From assembly GCF_014191725.1 (NCBI RefSeq), contig NZ_JACHWZ010000026.1, positions 1 to 61,168 of the forward strand: a stretch of 61,168 bases of DNA, in the 5' to 3' direction. Source of the stretch: Microbulbifer rhizosphaerae. Its GTDB lineage: Bacteria; Pseudomonadota; Gammaproteobacteria; Pseudomonadales; Cellvibrionaceae. The notes beneath the pieces were generated by a model that was not told the DNA's origin, did not search any database, and saw nothing but the letters and a program-made list of their open reading frames with translations. The position numbers were made by a program, and so were the translations under genes. Positions 17,122 to 26,082 of the stretch are shown here, in pieces; position 1 is the first letter of the stretch; each line of letters starts with the position of its first letter.

Positions 17122-19917
17122 TCAACGTAAAGAATGAATCCCGGCATTCAGAAGTTCATCCATTACGCTACCCAAATCCAAGCCTACAGCATCTTTCTGT
17201 TTTGCTGCATCCATGAATGCTTTTCCAGAAACCCCAGCACCCACCAACACAAGATCCCCCGCCTCGGCGATCTCTAATATTTCATCATACACATCTTTAT
17301 AAATATAAGGTAAAGGCTTATCACATGTAATATACCTTTCATTTAGTTGAGTCTTGTTATGAGTGGGAATATTAATAAGATGAAAATTAAAGCTTTCTCC
17401 AAAGGCTTTCTTCAGGCACTCTGAACTACCACTTGATATCACAATCAATTTCTTAGCAAATTTGCAGAGATACCGGATATTTTCGATTTTATTGAAAATT
17501 GCTATATTTGCCTTATCATCAGTATATAAGGCGCGACCCTGGTCGACGACTTGGATACCTTGAAGCACAGATAAAAGACCGCGCCCTTGAATGCTATTCT
17601 CAAGCGAAACAGATCTATCGGAATGATCTCTAAGAAAACGATAAACGCTTGGAATACCTAAAACATCAGCGTTTTTTACAGCATCCACTGTATTTAAAAT
17701 CAGTTGTGCTCTAATATCCAAAGGGATTTCCCTCCCCCACCAGTGCCGCTCCCTGTTGCAAGCATCACTCTCCGTGAAGTGTTGACTAAAATCCTGGAAA
17801 ATGTATCCCTCACCGTCACTAAGCCTAATAAATGAGAAACCTGTTCGTGAAATCAACCTGTTTTTAATTAGTCCGATAAACTTCTTTTCTTGATGTAAAT
17901 TTCGTTTAACATCAATTAAAACTGCTCTATCCCTAATGGCTGCATATGACGCTATGACAGTACTTTTGTACTCTTTCACAATTGGAGTATGAGCTTGCAA
18001 GAATGCTTGCTCGACAACTTGATAATCAGAATATTCGAGCCTTCCATTGCTTTTCAGTAGGCATTGGACTGAAACTTTTAATCGCTCCAAGGGAGTTAAA
18101 TGCGCATTGCGGTAATCGAAATATTTTAACAGAAACCCGCGATCTTCCGGAAAAGATTGCACATAACGAACAAAAGCAATACGCCTATTAATGCTCGATG
18201 TGGCAACTGAAAACCGCCTGGAATTTTCCAAAAAATGGTTCAGATCTTCTGCCTTAGAGTAACGCAGCAATACTTCAAAAATCTTTGATTCAACCCACGA
18301 TAAAGCACTATATTCACTAGAATAGCTTTTTGAAAATTCAATTAAACTTTTAATATTTTCTTGTGTTGGCCTATAACCTGTCCATTCAATTTTTTTAGTT
18401 ATTAACCAAAAATCCAATACAGATTTACATATTTCTGGACTTGCTCTACCATAAAGTACATTCAGCCTGATATCACGCTTATCAAAATAGGCGTTTAACT
18501 GCCGTATCATCCAAGAGTCGCTACCATATACGCACCCCTTGCTTCTTACGAGGGATAAAAATGAATTAGTAAAATAAAATAAGTCTCTACAAAAGTAGAA
18601 TTCCCTGGAAACTTCATTATCCAACTCATCCACAAGCTGGCTAGAAAACAGCATATTGCGGAGAAATAAACCTTCCCTCTCTTTTTCTATACTGTTAAAC
18701 GCAGTATCTAGATTTGGTAAATAATCTCCAAGATTAACTAGCCAGCCCTCGAACTCCTCTCCCTTAGACCAAAATTTTTCTCTGCAAGTATTAATACTGA
18801 ACCTGTCCGCTAAACCCTTTTCGACAAATCCATAATAATCATCGGAAATACTATCCAGGCTAAAATCTTGATAAACTAAATTCCCGCAGGCTAACAGCTC
18901 AATCACAACTGACGAGTTTCCACATATTGCAATATGAGGGTGATTCGGGATTTCATTGATCAGATCTACATTAAGCGCTGTAAGTATATTTCGCTTGCCA
19001 AATGCCGGGTGCGGCTTAACTTTAATGTCAGTTAGATAACCATTGTTCCTTAGCCTAGAAAGTAACACTTTCAACTTTTCCGGCAATAGCACACTGCTTG
19101 GATAAATAACAACCGAGGGAGAGGGGCTATTTCGCAAGCCTTGACGGCTTGCCTTAATTTTATCTGTAGTCAAACCATCGCTAATACGACTTAGGCATAT
19201 GCTACTCCCCGTCAAAGGGCCGATTTCTCGATACAAATTTCTTGATGCTTGATTCCTGAATATGGAAAAATCAAAATCATTTCGCGGGAAAATTGCTGTT
19301 ACTTCCGCATGCTGTACGTATAAAGTTTTTAAACCATAAAATCTCGCAGCCATAGTGTAAGCGACAGTCGTTGGAGAGTGATCATTTGCGACCACAAAAA
19401 GCTTTGCTTTAGTATTCCTCAGGGCAGCCAGAGCCCCAAAAAACGTCCGACTGTAATTCAGTGTTTGATGCAGAAGGGATTTTGTGACGACGCCTCTTGA
19501 AGAAAAAAAGTGACCGATAATTTCCAATACGCTCTTGCAAAATTGTTCAGGCTGCAGTGATACCCTTTCACTTAAACAGTCACTCACGTTCAGCACGGCC
19601 CCACGATAGCCATTGCGAATAAGGAGGTCAGATAAAAAAGCAAATTCTTTTCTATTGTTATGCGTTGACCCGTAAGCCAAAATTCCGGGCTCAGAACTTA
19701 CTTTATAGGCAGAAACCTTATTCTCTGAGAGTCTTCTAGCAAACAAACGACAGGCATCTTCCTGACAAATCTTCCCATCACTTTTTTCAATATTTTTATA
19801 GAAATCTTTATTTAATCTCTCCCCAAGAATTAGATCGTATTCAGGATTACCATCTACGACACTCGAAACCTTAACCAAACCTAATTCAAACAAATAAATT
19901 AGATGATTATCAATCAC
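17122..19917 (-). CDS. Two-domain glycosyltransferase (GT-B-like plus GT-D/DUF1792)
   Basis: This 931-residue protein appears to join two transferase-like regions. Residues about 140-400 look GT-B-like, with KTLYVQHAEVTAIFP and a C-lobe block around DIKVKPHPAFGKR and AICGNSSVVIELLACGN, as in capsule and glycerophosphate-type transferases. A helical linker follows. The C-terminal 240 residues match the GT-D fold (DUF1792): FIRLSDGEGYIF carries the D-G-E motif, and DLVLVGAGVSGKAF with VGLDLGSVMDELL fits the end of that domain. It immediately precedes pseB, so it may handle the CMP-pseudaminic acid donor, but that is inference. Confidence 0.7.
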   Translation of the reverse strand: MIDNHLIYLFELGLVKVSSVVDGNPEYDLILGERLNKDFYKNIEKSDGKICQEDACRLFARRLSENKVSAYKVSSEPGILAYGSTHNNRKEFAFLSDLLIRNGYRGAVLNVSDCLSERVSLQPEQFCKSVLEIIGHFFSSRGVVTKSLLHQTLNYSRTFFGALAALRNTKAKLFVVANDHSPTTVAYTMAARFYGLKTLYVQHAEVTAIFPRNDFDFSIFRNQASRNLYREIGPLTGSSICLSRISDGLTTDKIKASRQGLRNSPSPSVVIYPSSVLLPEKLKVLLSRLRNNGYLTDIKVKPHPAFGKRNILTALNVDLINEIPNHPHIAICGNSSVVIELLACGNLVYQDFSLDSISDDYYGFVEKGLADRFSINTCREKFWSKGEEFEGWLVNLGDYLPNLDTAFNSIEKEREGLFLRNMLFSSQLVDELDNEVSREFYFCRDLFYFTNSFLSLVRSKGCVYGSDSWMIRQLNAYFDKRDIRLNVLYGRASPEICKSVLDFWLITKKIEWTGYRPTQENIKSLIEFSKSYSSEYSALSWVESKIFEVLLRYSKAEDLNHFLENSRRFSVATSSINRRIAFVRYVQSFPEDRGFLLKYFDYRNAHLTPLERLKVSVQCLLKSNGRLEYSDYQVVEQAFLQAHTPIVKEYKSTVIASYAAIRDRAVLIDVKRNLHQEKKFIGLIKNRLISRTGFSFIRLSDGEGYIFQDFSQHFTESDACNRERHWWGREIPLDIRAQLILNTVDAVKNADVLGIPSVYRFLRDHSDRSVSLENSIQGRGLLSVLQGIQVVDQGRALYTDDKANIAIFNKIENIRYLCKFAKKLIVISSGSSECLKKAFGESFNFHLINIPTHNKTQLNERYITCDKPLPYIYKDVYDEILEIAEAGDLVLVGAGVSGKAFMDAAKQKDAVGLDLGSVMDELLNAGIHSLR

Positions 19918-19970
19918 ACAGCCTCCAAAGAAACGTAAATGTTACGCACTTCACTATATGAAATAGCGTA

Positions 19971-20891
19971 TCAATTCCATCTAAATTTTTTAGCATTTCT
20001 CTGCTTAGCCCAAGCTGTTCGAAGTGATCTTATTAAGAACCTAGCGGGTGCAGTGATTTTCCAGATAATGCTATTTTGAGGCCGAATTAGTTTGATTAAT
20101 AATGCATAGATTGCATCTAACGCTCGCTTGAAATACCCATCGATCTTTCTGATCAATCTACTGCCGCCCGTGCCTTTCACGGATATTTGTCGCTTAGTTT
20201 CGATTTGCTGATAAAGCTTTTCAAGCTCTACTTGTGTCTGATGCAATTGCCATAGAATGAGCTCATTTTTTTCTTCCTCAGATTTTAAAGCGGTTTTATT
20301 TTGCAGCTCGATTTCATCCTTGGCTAATAACTGCTGGTGCAACATGGCAATATCTAATCTAGGGGCCGCCAGGGTACCTTCGCTGAGCAGAAAAGAGCAA
20401 GCCTTCAGTTCAGCCAATATATTATCAATTGCTGGAGTTTGAACAACAAGCTGGCAGGCCAATAGTTGATATAAGGCTGGAGTTTCAACTGGAGTACTTA
20501 GTTCAGGCACCTCGCTCTCAACTGTTAGGTTCAGGCGTTTGCTGATTTCCTCAAGAGAGTTTTGCGGATACTGAAGTGCACCAACAATTTCCACAAGGAT
20601 TGAGCAGTTGGAATAGCGCTTGTAAAAATTTAATAGATGCAAAGCGGTATCCTGCCATTGCTTCAAAGCGGCGATTGGGTGCTGTTCTTTATCAATGGCC
20701 TGTGTGATCACCACTTCTGGTCTTGTGTATAGCAGAAGATAACGACCATCAGTTGGCAGGGTGATAACGGCCTGTTCATCTTGATACCACCTTTCAGGAT
20801 CGTTAGCTTGTGACTGCCAGCCAAGACATTCCAAGAGGGGGATAATATGTTGCCATTGGCTGCTGGGCATTGCACCGATGGTAAGGGTCAT
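19971..20891 (-). CDS. Coiled-coil protein of unknown function in polysaccharide locus
   Basis: I do not recognise a family for this 306-residue protein. The N-terminal 120 residues look like a compact alpha/beta domain. Residues about 195-240 are rich in Glu, Gln, Lys and Leu (for example ELILWQLHQTQVELEKLYQQ), predicting a coiled coil. The C-terminus is strongly basic with hydrophobic patches and ends QRNAKKFRWN. No signal peptide is seen. It lies between ugd and the two-domain glycosyltransferase in the same direction, so a role as a chain-length, scaffold or export factor is possible but unsupported. Confidence 0.7.
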   Translation of the reverse strand: MTLTIGAMPSSQWQHIIPLLECLGWQSQANDPERWYQDEQAVITLPTDGRYLLLYTRPEVVITQAIDKEQHPIAALKQWQDTALHLLNFYKRYSNCSILVEIVGALQYPQNSLEEISKRLNLTVESEVPELSTPVETPALYQLLACQLVVQTPAIDNILAELKACSFLLSEGTLAAPRLDIAMLHQQLLAKDEIELQNKTALKSEEEKNELILWQLHQTQVELEKLYQQIETKRQISVKGTGGSRLIRKIDGYFKRALDAIYALLIKLIRPQNSIIWKITAPARFLIRSLRTAWAKQRNAKKFRWN

Positions 20892-20942
20892 TCTGGCATA
20901 GCTCCTGAAGCGCTCAATTTAATTCCTAATTTTAAATAGGGG

Positions 20943-22112
20943 TTAGTCACTGCCGAACAGATCTCGCGAGTAAACTTTGTGCTCCACATCTTCAAGCTCT
21001 TCAACAAGGCGGTTGGCCAGGATGATGTCTGCCTGCTGTTTAAATACAAACAGGTCATTTATCACCGGAGAATGAAAAAACTCCTTCTGGTTTAGCGCGG
21101 GCTCATAGACAATGACGTTAATACCTTTAGCTTTAATACGTTTCATCACGCCTTGCATGGCGCTGGTACGAAAGTTGTCAGATCCAGCCTTCATAATCAG
21201 CCGGTATACTCCTACAGTTGTGGGGTCACGCTTGAGGACGGCCTCGGCAATAAAGTCTTTGCGCGTTGTGTTGGCATCGACAATAGCTTTGATCAAATTG
21301 TTAGGTACGTCGTTGTAGTTGGCCAGCAGTTGCTTGGTGTCTTTGGGCAGACAGTAACCACCATAACCGAACGAGGGGTTGTTGTAATGGCTGCCGATAC
21401 GCGGGTCCAGTCCTACCCCGTCAATGATCTGCCGAGCATTCAGGCCGTGAGTCTCGGCGTATGTGTCAAGCTCGTTAAAGTAGGCAACTCGCATAGCCAG
21501 ATAGGTGTTGGAGAACAGCTTGATTGCCTCGGCTTCTGTGCTATCGGTAAAGAGTGTCGGCACATCTTTTTTGATAGCGCCCTGCTGTAGAAGAGCGGCA
21601 AACTGTTCCGCCCGTTCTGAGCGCTCTCCAATAACAATGCGCGAGGGGTAGAGATTGTCGTGTAACGCTTTACCTTCACGCAGAAACTCAGGCGAGAAGA
21701 TGATGTTTTGGATATTGAATTTTTCGCAGACTCCCTGGGTATAACCTACGGGCACGGTAGATTTAATAATCATTACCGCGTCGGGGTTGACCTCCAACAC
21801 ATCTCTGATGACAGCCTCTACGCTTTTGGTATCAAAGTAGTTCGTTTCCGGGTCATAATCTGTGGGCGTGGCGATAATCACGAACTGCGCCCCATCGTAA
21901 GCTTCAGCCTTGTTCAACGTAGCGCGGAAGTTCAGGTCGTGGTTTTGCAGAAAATCTTCAATCTCCACGTCGACGAAGGGCGAGTACTTGCGGTTTAGCA
22001 TCTCGACCTTTTCCGGGACTATATCAAGGGCCGTAACTTCGTTGTGTTGAGCCAATAGTAGGGCGTTGGAAAGACCTACATAGCCGGTTCCTGCGATGGC
22101 TATTCTTTTCAT
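20943..22112 (-). CDS. ugd: UDP-glucose 6-dehydrogenase
   Basis: This 389-residue protein oxidises UDP-glucose to UDP-glucuronate with two NAD. The Rossmann motif [15 protein letters not shown] starts at residue 4. The catalytic cysteine is C254 in [16 protein letters not shown], and [12 protein letters not shown] is the family block with the active-site glutamate. Length and motifs match Escherichia coli Ugd. It is the first gene after the ops-containing leader, so its transcription is likely to depend on RfaH. It provides uronic acid for the acidic polymer suggested by the rest of the locus. Confidence 0.96.
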   Translation of the reverse strand: MKRIAIAGTGYVGLSNALLLAQHNEVTALDIVPEKVEMLNRKYSPFVDVEIEDFLQNHDLNFRATLNKAEAYDGAQFVIIATPTDYDPETNYFDTKSVEAVIRDVLEVNPDAVMIIKSTVPVGYTQGVCEKFNIQNIIFSPEFLREGKALHDNLYPSRIVIGERSERAEQFAALLQQGAIKKDVPTLFTDSTEAEAIKLFSNTYLAMRVAYFNELDTYAETHGLNARQIIDGVGLDPRIGSHYNNPSFGYGGYCLPKDTKQLLANYNDVPNNLIKAIVDANTTRKDFIAEAVLKRDPTTVGVYRLIMKAGSDNFRTSAMQGVMKRIKAKGINVIVYEPALNQKEFFHSPVINDLFVFKQQADIILANRLVEELEDVEHKVYSRDLFGSD

Positions 22113-22217
22113 GGTTATTGGGCATCTGAGGTGTTAGTTATTTTACCGTTCGGCAATACTATGTTCATGACTTCTTCAAGCCGTGTAGACACAGGTTTGT
22201 CCGATTGCGGATATTTA

Positions 22218-22231
22218 GGTACGCTACCGCC
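22218..22231 (-). promoter_or_regulatory. ops element (RfaH recruitment site)
   Basis: The minus strand reads GGCGGTAGCGTACC here. The first 12 bases fit the known ops core GGCGGTAGNNTN exactly. It lies about 105 bases before the ugd start and 74 bases after the rfaH stop, in the untranslated leader of the polysaccharide genes. In enterobacteria ops pauses RNA polymerase in the non-template strand and recruits RfaH, which then prevents termination over long operons. The rfaH gene being immediately upstream supports the call. Confidence 0.85.
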
Positions 22232-22304
22232 CTACCTTGTTTATGGCGGCATCACCAATGGGTCTCTGCTGTTGGCACGGCGCGCAGAGCTGATCCGCGC
22301 TCTT

Positions 22305-22799
22305 TTACCGGGTGCAGCTAATGGCGCCCAGCGGGATCTCTATGGTCTGGTTGCGATTGAGCAGGTTGAGCAGCAGAATCACCCGCTCTTCGCCCTTGAC
22401 GGCTTGGACGATGGCCTCCAGGTCTTTAAAGCAACCCTCAGTAATAAAGGCTGTATCGCCGGGCTTGTATAATTGGGCCGGCTCGATGCTATTGAGCTCG
22501 GCGCATCGCTCCTGTAGGCCTGTCACTATGCCTTCCGGCACCGGGCAGGGCTGGCCATTGAAGCTGACGACCCTCGCAACCCCGCGGGTGGAACGGATGA
22601 CACGCCAGTTGCTGTCTTCGTTAAGCTGTATAAACAGATAGTGCGGGAACATTGGCTCCGTAACCCACCGCAACGTGCCTGCACGTTTGCGCCGAACCCG
22701 GTGAGTGGGCAAGAAGCATTCAAACTGTTGGTTGCGCAGGTTAAGTTCGGCCCGGTATGCGGCCTGGGGTTTGCACTGGACGAGGTACCACTTAGTCAT
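22305..22799 (-). CDS. rfaH: Transcription antiterminator RfaH (NusG paralogue)
   Basis: This 164-residue protein has an N-terminal NGN domain starting KWYLVQCKPQAAYRAEL and the family-typical VRRKRAGTLRWVTEPMFPHY. The C-terminal KOW-type segment begins near LYKPGDTAFITEGCF. RfaH binds RNA polymerase paused at ops and carries transcription through long polysaccharide operons. The gene overlaps the upstream regulator by four bases and has no strong Shine-Dalgarno of its own, suggesting translational coupling. An ops site follows it directly. Confidence 0.92.
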   Translation of the reverse strand: MTKWYLVQCKPQAAYRAELNLRNQQFECFLPTHRVRRKRAGTLRWVTEPMFPHYLFIQLNEDSNWRVIRSTRGVARVVSFNGQPCPVPEGIVTGLQERCAELNSIEPAQLYKPGDTAFITEGCFKDLEAIVQAVKGEERVILLLNLLNRNQTIEIPLGAISCTR

Positions 22800-23197
22800 T
22801 GGAGGAGTTTCTCGCCTTGCGTTGTATGCTCTTCCTCTATTACTTCTTGGCGTAGAGCTTCGATTTCCTGCTGCAGGACTTGGTGCTCCTCCAACTTGCG
22901 GTTGAGGAAGCGCACAGTAACTTTGGCTTTATCTTCGATACCTTTGGGCGTGAGAAGGTAGACGTAAGCCTGCTTGTTGTGGCTATTCTTGAAGTTATTG
23001 ACTTTGATCATACCAATGTCGATCAGAGCTTTGAGACAGTAGTTGACTTTGCCCAGGCTAATGCCGAGTTCGCGCGCGAGCTCGCGCTGGCTGAGGCAGG
23101 GATTATCGGCCAGTAGTTTCAGAACTTTGTAGCGGTATTCGTCAGTAAGCATCAGGCCAAGTACTGCTTTTTTGTGTGGTGGCGGTGAGCCAAACAT
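22796..23197 (-). CDS. MarR-like EPS-associated transcriptional regulator
   Basis: This 133-residue winged-helix protein fits the EPS-associated MarR-type family found at the head of exopolysaccharide loci. The DNA-binding region runs from LTDEYRYKVLKLLADNP through SQRELARELGISLGKVNYCL. A basic KNSHNKQAYVYLLTP wing follows, then a coiled-coil tail rich in Glu and Gln. The ATG at 23195-23197 was chosen because GAGGA sits five bases upstream; an internal ATG at 23150-23152 would fit the shorter family form. It is coupled to rfaH and probably controls the locus. Confidence 0.85.
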   Translation of the reverse strand: MFGSPPPHKKAVLGLMLTDEYRYKVLKLLADNPCLSQRELARELGISLGKVNYCLKALIDIGMIKVNNFKNSHNKQAYVYLLTPKGIEDKAKVTVRFLNRKLEEHQVLQQEIEALRQEVIEEEHTTQGEKLLQ

Positions 23198-23398
23198 ACA
23201 TCCTCGCGCATGCTTTCCTATCACATTACGCGTCAGCACTTTAGTTAACCGAGAGCGGCTCAAATATAGCTTAAGCACTGCGTTCATCGAGTGAACGGAT
23301 GGTAAGGGATTTCCATGGCAAGCTCAAGCAACATATCCAATGGTTAAAATGTAGCCAAGGCTTTCATCGGCATGCTCAACCTCCCGACACCTTTAGTG
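23198..23398. promoter_or_regulatory. Leader region of polysaccharide operon
   Basis: This 201-base gap between nadK and the EPS regulator should contain the operon promoter reading left. Several AT-rich hexamers are present (for example TATATT in the minus strand near 23265), but none has a convincing -35 partner at the right spacing. No hairpin with a T-tract was seen after nadK. Confidence 0.3.
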
Positions 23399-24265
23399 CT
23401 AACTGGTCCAACCCAGCTTTGAGCGACACGTTTCATAAAAATTATGCTCTATCGGATGAATCAGCGTCATTCGATGAGGCTTTTTATGAATACGAATTGT
23501 ATCGCCAGGTTCTGTGGCAATCTGATCATGTCCATCACAAGTTACATGTGGACTGGCGATATTGTATTCACCTATAACGATTTTGAACTCGCTGCTTCCC
23601 TCTACCACTATCGGCCGGCTACTCAGGGTATGAGGATTCAGTGGTACTAACACTATGGCGTCCAATTTGGGGTGCATGATAGGGCCACCGCCGGAAAGGG
23701 CATAAGCAGTGGAGCCAGTTGGAGTGGAGATAACCAAGCCATCGGAGCGCTGGGTGTAGACGAATTGCCCATCTATATAGAGATCGAACTCCACCATGCG
23801 AATTTCGCTGGAGTGCAGCACCACGTCGTTGAGTGCGGAACCACTGCCGATGGGTTTACCCTCACGGGTTACAGACATATCCAGTAAGAAACGACTTTCC
23901 GCCATGTACTTACCGGCCAGCACCTCGCCTACTTTTTGCTCAATTTTGTCAGGGGTAATATCAGTCAGGAATCCCAGGCGGCCACGGTTGATGCCTAGTA
24001 GAGGGACGCTGAATTTGGCCAAGGCGCGAGCTGCGGCAAGAAGGCTGCCGTCGCCTCCAACCACGATGACCAGATCGCAAAGTTCGCCCAACTTTTCCTT
24101 AGGAGAGACGCGGGCACTGTGGCCAGGAACCGCGGTGGCGGTTTCTTCCTCGAGGACTATGGCATAGTCCTCCCGCTCCAGAAATGCCATCAGGCGCTTG
24201 AGCGAGAGGACGGCACTGTCGCTTTCTGTACGGCCGATCAGGCCAATATTCTGGAATTCCGACAC
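23399..24265 (-). CDS. nadK: NAD kinase
   Basis: This 288-residue protein phosphorylates NAD to NADP. The diagnostic GGDG motif is at residues 70-73 in VIVVGGDGSLLAA. SALNDVVLHSS (the N-D-V block) and SDGLVISTPTGSTAYALSGGGP (substrate and Gly-rich region) follow in the correct order. Translation starts at GTG (24263-24265), preceded by GGGGGAG at a reasonable distance. It is a core gene upstream of the polysaccharide locus in the same direction, but 201 bases separate it from the locus. Confidence 0.96.
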   Translation of the reverse strand: MSEFQNIGLIGRTESDSAVLSLKRLMAFLEREDYAIVLEEETATAVPGHSARVSPKEKLGELCDLVIVVGGDGSLLAAARALAKFSVPLLGINRGRLGFLTDITPDKIEQKVGEVLAGKYMAESRFLLDMSVTREGKPIGSGSALNDVVLHSSEIRMVEFDLYIDGQFVYTQRSDGLVISTPTGSTAYALSGGGPIMHPKLDAIVLVPLNPHTLSSRPIVVEGSSEFKIVIGEYNIASPHVTCDGHDQIATEPGDTIRIHKKPHRMTLIHPIEHNFYETCRSKLGWTS

Positions 24266-24473
24266 CGCTCCCCCATGGTGCCCGAATCCGGGCCCTTGCG
24301 ATTTGTTCCTTGGCCCAGCACGCTACATCTGTATATTTTTTGCGCACTGGCGGGAAGATTTTTCCCGAATTTTCAGTGACAGGCGATTATGCCTGAGCTT
24401 GTTTTGTGAGTCGAACTCCGTCCAGGTAATCAGGAGCGCTGCTCAAATAATAGACGCCTGCATATTTTTTGCT

Positions 24474-25427
24474 CTAACCCAACAACCCTCGACGCCCCTG
24501 CAAGCCCCCCGAGTGTAAAACAAGGATTTTGCTGCCGGCCGGGACGTGGCCAAGCGCGATTTCTCGATGTAAACCATATAGCAGTTTGGCTGTGTACACC
24601 GGATCCAACGGTATTCCAGTTTCCCGTTCGACTGTTTGCTGAAAGTCGTGCAGATAGTTTGGGTATTTGGCGTAACCACCACAGTGATAGCCACTACGAC
24701 TATCAATGGTAGAGCGACTGCTGGTTTGCTTTCCCCCATTTGCCAATGTCACTCGCCATTGTATTGCCGCGTTCCGAATTGAGTCGGCAGCTTTGAGAAT
24801 GGGGACAGCTATCACCGGCACTTTACCGATTCCGCACTGAACGCCAGCCCAGGTCAATCCAGTTCCACAGGCTAACCAGACCTGATCCGCATTAACCGGA
24901 CACGTATTGTCGATAATTTGACCAAGCAGCTGGGCTCCCCTGGCTCCGGCCAGGTTTGCGCCGCCCTCCGGTATAAAGAAAGGACACTGCTCTACTATAC
25001 CGAGTTCCTTCAGAAAGCCCGGATGATCTCGCCTTCGATAGGACTGACGGGTAATGAATAGCAACCGCATACCAAAGCGTTCTGCATCCTGCAGAGTGGC
25101 ACTCAGTTGGGGAGATCTCTCTCCCCGGATAATTCCTACGGTGTTAAAACCGAAGCGACAACCGGCAGCCGCCGTGGCGTGGATATGATTTGACCAGGCT
25201 CCTCCACAGGTGATCAGGGTATCGACGCCCTGCTTCCTCGCTTCCAGCAGATTGAACAGCAGTTTGTAGGCCTTGTTGCCGGAGATAATCGGGTCGAGGA
25301 GGTCGTCGCGGCGGATCCAAACTTCTACGCAGGGGAACAGGTCGCTGTCGATGCGTTGGTAGGGAACTTCGCGGGCGGCTTGAGTGAAGTCATTCAGGTC
25401 CAGGCTGGAGAGGTATCTGGGAGTCAC
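24474..25427 (-). CDS. D-cysteine desulfhydrase / ACC deaminase-like PLP enzyme
   Basis: This 317-residue protein is a fold-type II PLP enzyme of the ACC deaminase/D-cysteine desulfhydrase group. The PLP lysine is K52 in IISGNKAYKLLFNL. TCGGAWSNHIHATAAAG holds the typical S-N-H substrate motif, and the Gly-rich phosphate loop is at ACGTGLTWAGV. True ACC deaminases carry two tyrosines near the active site that I cannot confirm here, so D-cysteine desulfhydrase activity is as likely. It stands alone between nadK and the tRNAs. Confidence 0.8.
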   Translation of the reverse strand: MTPRYLSSLDLNDFTQAAREVPYQRIDSDLFPCVEVWIRRDDLLDPIISGNKAYKLLFNLLEARKQGVDTLITCGGAWSNHIHATAAAGCRFGFNTVGIIRGERSPQLSATLQDAERFGMRLLFITRQSYRRRDHPGFLKELGIVEQCPFFIPEGGANLAGARGAQLLGQIIDNTCPVNADQVWLACGTGLTWAGVQCGIGKVPVIAVPILKAADSIRNAAIQWRVTLANGGKQTSSRSTIDSRSGYHCGGYAKYPNYLHDFQQTVERETGIPLDPVYTAKLLYGLHREIALGHVPAGSKILVLHSGGLQGRRGLLG

Positions 25428-25458
25428 GGGATTTTCAGTTGGAAGCTAGTTAAATTAT

Positions 25459-25482
25459 GAAAAGCCCGCTTCGCGGGCTTTG
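25459..25482. terminator. Hairpin AAAGCCCGC/GCGGGCTTT
   Basis: A short GC-rich stem with a TTC loop is flanked by A and T runs, so it could terminate from either side. It lies upstream of the PLP enzyme start and downstream of the tRNA-Asp unit, so it may be a second stop for the tRNA transcript. Confidence 0.5.
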
Positions 25483-25492
25483 CTCTTTACCT

Positions 25493-25507
25493 GGACCGGA
25501 CGGGACT
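25493..25507. repeat. Detached copy of tRNA-Asp 3' segment
   Basis: Fifteen bases (GGACCGGACGGGACT) match 25715-25729 inside the 3' half of tRNA-Asp exactly. The copy lies about 220 bases beyond the tRNA end. Short copies of a tRNA 3' end often mark att-type scars, but no integrase lies between them. Confidence 0.5.
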
Positions 25508-25555
25508 GACTCGGGCAATGACTCGTGGCTCGGGCCCACGGCCAGCTAATACTGC

Positions 25556-25637
25556 CCAAATCCGCTCCCGGCAGATTTGTCCTGACCCTCGCTCTTCGGG
25601 CGCCTTCGGCGTCCAAAATTGCTCCCGGCAATTTTGT
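25556..25637. repeat. Palindromic repeat units (CAAAATTGC...GCAATTTTG family)
   Basis: Two related palindromes occur: CAAATCcgctcccggcAGATTTG near 25557 and CAAAATTGctcccgGCAATTTTG near 25613. A GC-rich CGCTCTTCGGGCGCC hairpin lies between them. The same type of unit interrupts rsuA at 31678. This is a dispersed family of small palindromes. Confidence 0.55.
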
Positions 25638-25663
25638 CGAACGAGGGGCTCACCCGCGATCCC

Positions 25664-25713
25664 CCATATACAAAAAAGCCCTTCTCTTACGAGAAGGGCT
25701 TTTTTGTATATGG
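25664..25713 (-). terminator. Terminator of tRNA-Asp with stem reaching the CCA
   Basis: A perfect 23-bp palindrome with a TTAC loop ends in a T-run on both strands. For the minus-strand tRNA transcript the stem begins with the encoded CCA end of tRNA-Asp (25711-25713), so the terminator and the mature 3' end are physically joined. Confidence 0.85.
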
Positions 25714-25787
25714 CGGACCGGACGGGACTCGAACCCGCGACCTCCGGCGTGACAGGCCGGCATTCTAACCAACTGAACTACCGGTCC
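25711..25787 (-). tRNA. tRNA-Asp (GTC)
   Basis: The minus strand folds into a cloverleaf beginning GGACCGGTAGTTCAG and ending CCGGTCCGCCA, with the CCA encoded. The anticodon loop CTGTCAC gives anticodon GTC. It is very close to Escherichia coli tRNA-Asp. It follows tRNA-Val by 18 bases in one transcript. Confidence 0.96.
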
Positions 25788-25805
25788 GCGTATCCCCGTT
25801 GGGGA

Positions 25806-25881
25806 TGGTGGGTGGTACAGGGGTCGAACCTGTGACCTACGGCTTGTAAGGCCGCCGCTCTCCCAACTGAGCTAACCACCC
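25806..25881 (-). tRNA. tRNA-Val (TAC)
   Basis: The minus strand begins GGGTGGTTAGCTCAG and ends ACCACCCACCA with encoded CCA. The loop CTTACAA gives anticodon TAC. It is the first tRNA of the Val-Asp unit; a very long hairpin lies between it and the promoter. Confidence 0.96.
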
Positions 25882-25890
25882 TTCTGAGTC

Positions 25891-26045
25891 CGGGAATCAC
25901 CCCGGAGGCTGCGCGCTCGCTTGATCTCTGCACAGCCAGCATATTTTTTCCGCTAGTACATGCAGTAAGCATGCACGTACGCGAAAAAAATACACTGGCT
26001 GCACAGATCTCGGCGCGATCACTGCAGCCTCGGGGGTGATTCCCG
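25891..26045. repeat. 155-base imperfect inverted repeat in the tRNA-Val leader
   Basis: The sequence opens CGGGAATCACCCC and closes with the reverse complement GGGGTGATTCCCG. Inner blocks GAGGCTGC, GATCT, TGCA, AGCCAG, TATTTTTT and GTACATGC also have their complements in order. The arms are about 72 bases each and roughly three-quarters complementary. The promoter at 26083-26110 would transcribe the whole structure before tRNA-Val. It contains no open reading frame that I can support. Confidence 0.75.
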
Positions 26046-26082
26046 AACTGGCTTCAGGAGCACTGCCCCTGGAGCGACGCGC

